DNA of 64,000 bases from Bombyx mori. Lineage: Eukaryota > Arthropoda > Insecta > Lepidoptera > Bombycidae. The notes below the pieces were generated by a model, which worked only from the letters and a program-made list of their open reading frames with translations, was not told the DNA's origin and did no database searches. This document shows, piece by piece, positions 34,470-44,700 of this stretch. The stretch is from positions 1,922,001-1,986,000 of the forward strand of contig NC_085117.1 in assembly GCF_030269925.1 (NCBI RefSeq). The letters run 5' to 3'. How positions within the stretch are numbered: position 1 is the stretch's first letter; the number at the start of each line of letters is the position of its first letter. The translations under genes were made by a program, and so were the position numbers.

Positions 34470-34580
34470 TCAAGTATGGAGGGTAGAAGTGAGTTGTACC
34501 ATCTCAGTGTATTAAAAGAGTTTCCGCTGAAAGAGTCAATTAAGGTGGCGCCACTGTAGCAAGTGGAAGGATTTTAATAA
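34470..34580 (+). mobile_element. MITE family E, partial copy
   Basis: TATGGAGGGTAGAAGTGAG, then AAGGTGGCGCCACTGTAGCA and AAGTGGAAGGATTTTAATAA. Confidence 0.6.
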
Positions 34581-34734
34581 CAGCGCGCCCTAAACTATTT
34601 GAGTAGGATATTAAATTAATAAGGAAATAAACACATTCTACGTAAAAATAGTAATAAAAATAAATAGTTGAGATTTTAAATATTGTATAATTTTTTTTGC
34701 TACTCTGTTTAAAACTAATATATTCATAACGTTT

Positions 34735-35112
34735 CGGACTTTTTGGCGGGACGCGAGTAGTGAAGTTGTGTGATTTGTTTTATTTTGTCTATTTAGTGTT
34801 TCTTCAGGTTTAAATGTGTAATAACGGTGGTTTATTAACTGCTTAGTGGGTATCTGTGAAAGCGCACAAATGTGGGAAAATGAAACAAAGCCGCTGGACG
34901 TAACTTCCCTCGGGATCCTCCAAAAAGTCCACTGAAAAAATCTCAGTAAATGACCACCACCATTTTACTGAGATTATATTATTTCATCCCGTATCATCTC
35001 ATCTTATTTCATTTAATTTTATCCCCGTTGATTAATGTCTCAAATTAATTATCTTCATTTCATTTCAATCCAGATTATCATTTTTCATAAAAATAAGAAT
35101 ATAAATTAAAAT
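34735..35112 (-). repeat. Repeat family A, inverted copy
   Basis: Complement of 33110-33495, ending in a short (GACAT)n run against the LINE that begins at 35113. Confidence 0.7.
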
Positions 35113-37078
35113 AAGACATGACATGACATGACATGTGCAGTCAGGCGGGAGCTCCGACTCCTGGACGTCCATAAGTCGAGTGGACCAGACGGCATCCCCG
35201 CAGTGGTTCTGAAAACGTGCGCCCCTGAGCTGACACCTGCGCTAACGCATTTGTATCGCCTCTCTTATTGCACTAACAGGGTTCTGTCTTCATGGAAGAC
35301 TTCCCACGTCCACCCTATCCCCAAGAAGGGTGACCGGTCGGACTTGCTGTTTACAGATGGATACTTTTCAGCTATACAAAATGGCGCCCTTTACTTCTAC
35401 CCTCCATTTTGAAAATTAACCCAAAAAACAATTACAAGTTGTTACAAATAATTACAAATCGACACTTGTTCAACTTGTCCTATACAAGATTGTGCTTCTT
35501 ACTTCCACCCTCCATAATATATAGCCGCCCCTGAGCTGACACCTGCGCTAACGCGTTTGTATCGCCTCTCTTATTGCACTAACAGGGTTCTGTCTTCATG
35601 GAAGACTGCCCACGTCCACCCTATCCCCATGAAGGGTGACCGGTCGGACCCATCGAGTTATAGGCCTATCGCGATAACTTCCTTGCTTTCCAAGGTGATG
35701 GAGCGAATAATAAATATAGAACTCCTGAAGTATCTGGAGGATCGCCAGTTGATCAGTGACCGACAGTACGGTTTCCGTCACGGTCGCTCAGCTGGCGATC
35801 TTCTTGTATACCTTATTCACAGGTGGGCTGAAGCCTTGGAGAGCAAGGGCGAGGCTTTTGCTGTGAGCCTTGATATCGCGAAGGCCTTCGACAGGGTCTG
35901 GCATAGGGCACTTCTATCGAAGTTACCATCTTACGGAATCCCCGAGGGTCTCTGCAAGTGGATCGCTAGCTTCTTGGATGGGCGGAGCATCACGGTCGTT
36001 GTAGACGGTGACTGCTCTGATACCATGACCATTAACGCTGGCGTTCCACAAGGTTCGGTGCTCTCCCCCACGCTTTTCATCCTGCATATCAATGACATGC
36101 TGTCTATTGATGGCATGCATTGCTATGCGGATGACAGCACGGGGGATGCGCGATATATCGGCCATCAGAGTCTCTCTCGGAGCATGGTGCAAGAGAGACG
36201 ATCAAAACTTGTGTCTGAAGTGGAGAACTCTCTGGGGCGAGTCTCCGAATGGGGTGAATTGAACTTGGTTCAATTCAACCCGATAAAGACACAAGTTTGC
36301 GCGTTCACTGCGAAGAAGGACCCCTTTGTCATGGCGCCGCAATTCCAAGGAGTATCCCTACAACCTTCCAAAAGTATCGGGATACTTGGGGTCGACATTT
36401 CGAGCGATGTCCAGTTTCGGAGTCATTTGGAAGGCAAAGCCAAGTTGGCGTCCAAAATGCTGGGAGTCCTCAACAGAGCCAAGCGGTACTTCACACCTGG
36501 ACAAAGACTTTTGCTCTATAAAGCACAAGTCTGGCCTCGCGTGGAGTACTGCTCCCATCTCTGGGCCGGGGCTCCCAAATATCAGCTTCTTCCATTTGAC
36601 TCCATACAGAAGAGAGCCGTTCGGATTGTCGATAATCCCATTCTCACGGATCGTTTGGAGCCTCTGGGTCTGCGGAGGGACTTCGGTTCCCTCTGTATTT
36701 TGTACCGCATGTTCCATGAGGAGTGCTCTGAGGAATTGTTCGAGATGATACCAACGTCTCGTTTTTACCATCGCACCGCCCGTCACCGGAGTAGAGTTCA
36801 TCCATACTACCTGGAGCCACTGCGGTCATCCACAGTGCGTTTCCAGAGATCTTTTTTGCCACGTACCATCCGCCTATAGAATGAGCTCCCCTCCACGGTG
36901 TTTCCCGAGCGCTATGACATGTCCTTCTTCAAACGAGGCTTGTGGAGAGTATTAAGCGGTAGGCAGCGGTAGGCAGCGGCTTGGCTCTGCCCTTGGCATT
37001 GCTGAAGTCGATGGGCGACGGTAACCACTCACCATCAGGTGGGCCGTATGCTCGTCTGCCTACAAAGGCAATAAAAAA
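35113..37078 (+). pseudogene. 5'-truncated CR1/jockey-like LINE with reverse transcriptase ORF, rearranged
   Basis: The longest ORF (35557-36879, 440 codons) is the C-terminal part of a non-LTR reverse transcriptase. It contains SDRQYGFRHGRSAGD, SLDIAKAFDRVWH, GVPQGSVLSPTLF and CYADDSTGD, with the catalytic aspartate pair intact, plus the thumb and C-terminal region (LLYKAQVWPRVEYCSHLWAG). The endonuclease domain is missing. A TAG replaces a tryptophan codon in the TIRLWNELPS motif near 36878, after which the frame continues into the standard 3' tail and an A-rich end. An extra 5' piece of the same ORF (35128-35340) is separated by inserted MITE E sequence, and its last ~120 bases are duplicated at 35524-35645. 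Not functional. Confidence 0.85.
35343..35523 (+). mobile_element. MITE family E segment, duplicated copy 1
   Basis: Nearly identical to 37187-37366: TTGCTGTTTACAG, TACAAAATGGCGCCCTTTAC, CTTCCACCCTCCATAATATA. It interrupts the LINE. Confidence 0.7.
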
Positions 37079-37136
37079 AAAAAACTTAAAGGTCTTAGTT
37101 ACCAGGTCAAAAAATCCCTTATATTAATCATATCGT

Positions 37137-37368
37137 TTCCACTTGCTACACTAGCGCTATTTCGGTGAGCCTTCCAACATTAACTTGCTGTTTACAGGTG
37201 GATACTTTTCCGCTATACAAAATGGCGCCCTTTACTTCTACCCTCCATTTTGAAAATTAACCCAAAAAACAATTACAAGTTGTTACAAATAATTACAAAT
37301 CGACACTTGTTCAACTTGTCCTATACAAGATTGTGCTTCTTACTTCCACCCTCCATAATATATAGCTG
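37137..37368 (+). mobile_element. MITE family E segment, duplicated copy 2
   Basis: Extends further left than copy 1 (CACTAGCGCTATTTCGGTGA) and matches it base for base over most of ~180 bp. It follows the LINE poly(A). Confidence 0.7.
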
Positions 37369-37520
37369 CCGAGTCAAGAGCCAAGCCACTAAAATATTCC
37401 GTCGAAAAATACAGACCACATTTAAAATTATTGTCGCATCTTGCAATGGATTAATGAAGGCTTGGTTTTTTTTTCGCCACCCATCGAGTCATGAGGTCGA
37501 AACCTCAACTGTATAAATCA

Positions 37521-37684
37521 GTGTGCTTAGTGCGAGTGTTTTAACGTTCACGATAACTTAAACGTTAACTGTAATTTGTATGCAGTTTGAGCAGCGCCCC
37601 TAGCGGCAAAGTAGGCGAACGTTCCAAATCCATATAACTTTGAGTTAACTTTTACACTATCGAGAACGTTAAAAAACTCGCACG
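37521..37684. mobile_element. Palindromic MITE P1, copy d
   Basis: Complement-oriented core AGCGCCCCTAGCGGCAAA, with arms as in the other copies. Confidence 0.8.
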
Positions 37685-37719
37685 TAACATAATGAATGCA
37701 TATTATTATAAATAACTAG

Positions 37720-37965
37720 CTGTACCAGTCCGCTTCATTGGGCATTTAAAATTAACATTATTATTTCTCACCCCCACAAATATTCTCATCATTAACGCCC
37801 CCGCAACTGGTGTAGGGAGTCCAACACTCATATAAATATTAGCCTATCCATTAAGTACATGCATTTTCTACATGGATACCAAGTTTCAAGTCAATCGGAT
37901 GCATGGTTCAGTAGTTATAACGGAACATCCGTAAAAACCACTGTAGATATATATAACTTAGATTA
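37720..37965 (-). mobile_element. Helitron-like fragment, CTAG-ended
   Basis: Begins (as complement) at CTAGCTGTACCAGTCCGCTT and contains ACCAAGTTTCAAGTCAATCG and TTCAGTAGTTATAACGGAAC. The latter part recurs at 44985-45130. Confidence 0.55.
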
Positions 37966-38094
37966 AGTATCAAATTTCTTATTCACTACACCTTAGAGTA
38001 TTAAAATTCACGTCATAAATAGTTTTTAAGACAATAAAATTGACTGTCGCGTTTAGGTTATTCGAGTTGATATCTCAAAGTATGCATCATCTAC

Positions 38095-38165
38095 TGACTC
38101 AGTAGGCACATGAGTTGGCGTTCTGACTGCCGCGTGGAGGGTCGTGGATTCGATTCCCATATCGC
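38095..38165 (+). repeat. tRNA-like SINE head
   Basis: GAGTTGGCGTTCTGACTGCC followed by GTGGATTCGATTCCCA gives an A-box-like and a B-box-like motif with tRNA spacing. The following 180 bases may be the body. No second copy in the window. Confidence 0.4.
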
Positions 38166-38700
38166 ATCATATAAATGTCGGCGACGGTCATTAGCTTAGT
38201 ATCTAAACGAAACGCAGCACGATTCTCGAGAGATGGCAGCACGATCGCGGTATCGTCGGAACTCGGCTAACTTCGTGCTGCGACAGAGCCTAGCCGATGG
38301 AGGCGCGTAGACGCCATCACACTTACCAAGCAGCCTTCTTGAAGAGCGGTGCCTCCGTCCTAAGAACTGTCATTCGTTTTCGTTTGCTAACGTCAAGAGA
38401 AGATTTCTAAATCGTTCTAAGACAACAAACATGATTGGTGTACTCAATATTACTCTTAGCTCGATGACCCTATTCGCCTCTACGATGTCTGATGATGGTG
38501 TTAATATTGTGGTTTCTCCGACATATAGGTATTTCAAGGTCATTTGAACGGTTGTGCCTTGTGGCCGCTTGTTATTACCACCCTCAACAGTAGATGGCGC
38601 CAATGATGTTTTAATTTCGCTAACAAGCCGTCGAAGATATCGGCCCGATGTTTGATGGGATCCCTTGATGGGGAACCCACTCCGCTGCCCCTGCCCCCTC

Positions 38701-41700
38701 CTACATCCGCTGCCTAAACATGGCGGTTATCTCGTCAACAGTCTTATTTTTCGTCTCAGGTACTTTAGTGTAAATAAAAATTATGAACAGGAATTGTAGG
38801 ACCGCGAATATCACGAAAACATTGTTCCCCAGGGCGAGCTGAAAGAGAAATTATACTGAATTATACTTACGATCGGCTTTATTTATTAGATGGTTGGACG
38901 AGCTCACCGCCCACCTGGTTGTAAGTGGTTACTGGAGCTCATAGACATCTACATAAACGCCGCCATCCACCTTGAGATATAAGTTCTAAGGTCTCAGTAT
39001 AGTTACAACGGCTGCCCCACTCTTTAAACCGAAATGCATTACTGCTTCACGGCAGAAATAGGCAGGGCGGTGATACCTACCCGTGCGGACTCACAAGAGG
39101 TCCTACTACCAATAAAAATAAAAATTCACATCTACCAGCCTTTCTGGGATGGCTCAATTAACTAACAATATTCTTATTGTTTTATCGAAGTCTATAATTG
39201 AGTATTAAATACTAATAAATGTACCTATATATTCTGAATTATTATTCTACCTATATCTGTCAATAATCAGTTCCGACTTGAAAGGCGTCACGATACAACG
39301 AGATTTCGACCTCACGTCTCAAAGCCGGTGACCTCACGTCGTGAGTTAATTATACTCACCGAGAGCGGTAAGAAGCTTAATCCGACAATGAAATTGGCCG
39401 TCCAATTGACAGTGACAGCGACAGATGACGCGGCCGGCCGAGATGATTGGTTGAATAACTCTGTAGACAAGAAAAAAGAGATTGCCTTGTAATGTTGTAC
39501 TTTGGGAGGTGTTAAAGGAAACGTCTTCTTGCGTGTATTCCATGTTTAATAATCATCTTAATCCTAGCTTACAATTATGAAGAAGCCTATGTTTCTGGGT
39601 GGGCCACCTTATTAGAGAGACATACGAGATTCATCTATTAACTATGTTATATACTATGCTATGCTATAATAATATACGTATACACACTTCGGCCTTACTG
39701 TTGGTCCATGTAATTGAAGACATGAGTGGATGAAGGGGATATGATACAATTTGTTAATTTTGAGAAAACTGGCAACAAACTTTTCGTTAGTTTTTCTCCG
39801 TATTTTTTCAGTATTTGTATTTGTTCACAAAACACCTTCATTCAATGTAAAAACTAAAAAATCTTAAAAATGGTACTTAGCCCCTTCATCCACTCATGTC
39901 TTCAATTGCTTTTTAATTTGAGCGCGCTAACAGCGCCCTTAACGGCAAATGTTCCGACTCCATACTTACAAATTTGAGTCAACTTTTACGCTATCGAGAA
40001 CGTTAAAATACTCGCACTAAGCACACTGAGAAATATTCGTGTATTCGACTGGACTTTTAAATCTGCTATCGTCATCATAATGCCGAGATATTGTCTTGAC
40101 AATAGTACAAGAAGGAGTCACATGTATTTCGAAATTATAGTAGTTTTTAATGAAATAACAACTATTAGTATCTTAACGTGAAATTTGCGTCGCGTTGGAT
40201 TTCCGCCAGTGTGCGCCCCAGTTCAACAGATGGCGCCACCACATACGTTTTTTTTATAAATTTCACAACTCAACCACAAGTGCCATTTAAAGTTTGGAGA
40301 AAATATCATGACAAAAAAAACTTCAGCTATTCGAATGGAGTAAACTTAATTGAAGTTCAATCAAAAACATCGAACTGTTGATGCTGATACCAAATAAAAC
40401 TCACCTTTAATTACAAAAATAAAGAGATCGCTCATAGCGTATAGACCGCTAATCGTACTTTTTTGTATATATTTTTTGTACAACAAAGCATACTCTCTCT
40501 CCCTCTCTTTCTCTCTTATGTATAATAGTTAGATTTTTTTTATAATTACCTGTCACCAAGAACCAGGGTATCGAACCCGGACCGATCGCGAACATCGTCA
40601 CGAAGAGAACCACGAGCGCTATGCACAGATACGACACCCAGACGTGCTGAGTCTGAAAATAATAATAAATCGTTGTCTGTAAAGTCGGTTTACGGACGAT
40701 AATTTGACGTGATGACGTCAGCAGCGGAACTATTTGAACTGCTAGCTCTGACGTCACGGGGGAACAGAGATAAATGTGTTACAAGCCAACGCTTAGGCTG
40801 ATCGTGCCTCTCGCTCGCACGCTCAGGCTCAGGCGGAACGTGACACTTTTTCGTGCGTGCAGCCGGCGTTCATCGATTTATAAGACGTTATCACGTCAAA
40901 AAAAGAAAGGAAAACACTAAAAAGCCTTCAACTCATTCGAAGCTAAAGTCCGTATGTACAATAAATAGGATCTAAATAAGCTTAATTTGCGTTTCAAAAT
41001 ACTATTTTCAATTATAACGGCTTAGATACACCACACGCTGTTAAAGAGTCTGCTGGTATGATTGTCATGTGAAAGATTGAGGAGATGATTAAGTGGCGAC
41101 GACGTGACGTTTTACTGATTGAAGGATCACTGACTTACTACAGCCACGAGCTCAACACAAACTTACGTATGAAGTAGCGACTGTTATGCCGACGGTACAT
41201 ATGAACATTCCCGAGAACCCTGCCAGCAGGAGGGTCTTTCTGCCAGCCACCTCGACGAGCACGAGGCTGGCTATCGTCATTACGACATTCATGGCGCCTA
41301 TGCCTGAAACCGAAGATCTGCATTGGATCTGGAGGTGCACATAGCTCAAATGATACCCTCAACTCCAGTTCACGGATGACTTGCACGATGAAGGAATGTG
41401 GTTCTGCATATAAGCGCGAAGCAGTCATGATTTCCAATGTGAAGGATAGCATAGTCCTACTAAAACATGATCCAGACTCGGACCTCGTGTTTCAAGGTCG
41501 GTAGCGGCGCTCATGTAGTGATGTCCATGGGCCACGGTAATTATACGTGATCATAACATATAGTACACATCACATTTTACCATCCGTACCCACTGACACA
41601 GCCCACTGAGTTTCTCGCCACATCTACTCAGTGGGTCGCGTTTCCGATCCGGTGGTAGGTAAAAGTTAAATTAAATTTGTATAGAGTTGGAAAGTTTACC

Positions 41701-44700
41701 TACGTTTGCCGCTAGGGGCGCTGTTTCAACTGCATACACATTCGAGTTAACTTTTACGCTATCGAGAACGTTAAAAATCTCACACTAAGCACAAAGATGC
41801 TTGCTGATGGTATGAGATGGTAGCTAAGTGTGGTCGTTTTCACTAATCCTTACAATGCCTTACCCAAAGTAGCGTACTGCGCAGCATCAGATCCGAGATG
41901 AGTCTTCTCAAAGATGTCAGTCGAAAAGTATATTATAGCGTTTATCCCGGAGAGCTGTTGAGCTATCATCACGACTGTGGATATGAAGAGGGGCAGACGG
42001 AGGTTCCTGTTTCGGAACAACTCTCGCAGGGTGACCTTCTTGCTGATCTTATTCTTCTCCGCTTCCTTGAATCGGGGTAGATTTGAGGGTAGTTTAATAA
42101 TGAATCTGGTAGGTTATCATACGAACGCCACCCGACTTCAGATGTAATTACGGCTAGAGCAAATTTCATCGAGAAATAGGCAGAAATAGTCTGCTGGTTT
42201 CGAACGCCAACTACGGAGGGTTGAAGTAAGAAGTACCATCTCAGAGTATAAATAAGTGTCCGCTGAAAGGAAACTAATGAAGGTGGCGCCACGGTAGCAA
42301 GTGGAAGGATTTTAAATACAATGTATTAAGTAGTAAAAAAAGGATTACGTGGTAGGTAGCGGCTTGGTTCTACCCCTGGCATTGCTGACGTCCATGAGCG
42401 ACGGTAACCACTTACCATCAGAAGTCTCTACCTGAATTCGCAAAAAAACACGAAAAACACTGAACATTCATATCGATGATAACACAACAATTAGAAAGAA
42501 TAGATGAGAAAAACTAATTTCAAAATACCGTCATTCAAATCGTCATTCTAACATGTATTAGCTAAATCTGTCAAGATCGTTCGGGGAGCCTTACATCAAA
42601 TGGCTCGTAAATTTTAACCCCAAATGACGTCACACGTATTGTTCTCACCTGATGCATTTCTTCCATCTCGCCGTGCACCGCGACGTCGCCTCGCAGCCAG
42701 TTCAATGCTATAATTAGTAACAGAGGCTCAATATAAAGCGCCTTTAGAATTGAGTTATCTTTACTAATTTTTAAAAAAAAATGAGTTTTATTTTCGAACG
42801 GCTTTTAAAAAATCTATACTAATATTATAAAGAGGAAAGATTTGTTTGTTTGTTTGTTTCGAATAGGCTCCGAAACTACTGGACCGATTTGAAAAATTCT
42901 TTTTCCATTAGAAGCCGACATTGTCCCTGATGAACATAGGCTACTTTTTTTTATTTTTTTTTATTTTTATTTTTTGGTTTCATGTGTGTTTTAATGCTTC
43001 CGAAGCGAAGCGAGGGCGGGTCGCTAGTGAATAATAAAATGAAAAGGACAAAGTATTTTTTCCGTCTCTTTTAAATCAAGCGCATACTTTAAGCTTTAAG
43101 GTGTGCCTTTTTTTTTCCTACCCGGACAAGACAAGACTCTTGTTAGGGCCAGTAAAAAAAGCGTGGGGTGCATGGTGTTATAAGTTATAAATATTTTTCT
43201 GACAGATATGAGTAGAGGAATTATTATTTCAATAATATCTTAAAAAGCACCCCACGCTTTTTTTTACAATAAAATATATATTTTTTACACTATTTTCAAT
43301 TTAAATATATTAAAATTTATTTTCAATTTTTTAGTTGAATTTTATATAAAGCGTGTTTTTTAGTTTTTTTAAACTATTATTTCTTTTTCATTTTTTAGTT
43401 GAATTTCAACCTTTTCAATTTCTTTTTCAATTTTTTTTTTAATTATGCATAAAAAATACACTTATTCAATAAAAAAACATTGCACACACTAACATATATT
43501 TGACACACTCAAACATATACTCTTTTGTTTATTGCTTAAAATTGGTGGTCAAATAATTGAGAATAGAGTAAATATTGTTTGTCTATAATAATATTTGTCT
43601 TAAGTGTAGTCTTGGCGAAATCTGTGATTATAGGGAGTCTTAGACAATAGAACCATGATAATTTTCAACCTTATAATTTCAATGAATTATAGTCGAATTT
43701 CGCATACCGGGGGATCACTAGTTAAAATAATTAACTGACCTCGTTGGGCGTGCAGCTCTCGACCCTGGTTCAGGAGTAAGTACTTTGGCGATTCTGGGCA
43801 TAGGGGCAGCGTGAGACACTGCAGGACGGCCGGCGCCGCTGTCAGTGCCAATAACCATGGCCAGCCGTCCTCCGTGCCGAGCACACTGCTCAGCCCTAGC
43901 AGCTGGGACAGCAGTATCGTGACTGTTATGACGAGCTGGTAAACTGTGCCGATCTGAAAATGACATTCGCTCAATTTTTGGCCGAAAGTGTCGGGAAATT
44001 GTGCAGTGTGCTTAGTGTGAGTTTTTTAACTTTCTCGATGGCGTAAAAGTAACGTGTAGTGTTTGTGAATAAGCGCGCGGCGTGACGTCGCACTGCATGC
44101 GCATCATGAATAGTCTGCCCATCTCTCTCTCGCGCGGTCTAGCTTATGAGTGTGAAGAGGACAGTTAATGTTTTGGTTTTTAATGTTTATAAATATAGGG
44201 TGGTCTTATTTTATTATTGTATTAATATTAAATTATTATTGTCTATTTATAATTGCATATGTTAATAAAAAAATGCTATGCAATAGCTTTACCGCGGCAG
44301 TACCCGAGTGCCACACGTGTTTTTTCTAAAGTTCGCGATCGCGTTAAAGTTATCTTAAATTTGTATGCAGTTGGAACAGCGCCCCTAGCGGCAAACGTAG
44401 GCGAACGTTCCAAATCTATACAAATCTGAGTTAACTTTTACGCTATCGAGAACATTAAAAAACTCGCACTAAGCACACAGAACGATGCAGCGGGGGAATC
44501 GCGACCCTCACAGTACAGTAATGAGCAAAAGCAATTAGGAGGAGGAATTTTTTTTTTTTTTTATTGCTTTGATAAGTAAACGATTACAGCCCAACTGGTG
44601 TAAAGTGGTTACTGGAGGCCATAGACATCTACAAAGTACATGCGCCACCCACCTTGAGATATAAGTTCTAAGTTCTCAGTATAGTTACAACGGTTGCCCC

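Noticed and set aside
36297..36862. Additional long ORFs on both strands inside the LINE
   Set aside because: They are shadows of the reverse transcriptase frame; none has family motifs.
38095..38165. A functional tRNA gene
   Set aside because: A-box- and B-box-like motifs are present, but the acceptor and anticodon stems do not pair, so a SINE head is more likely.
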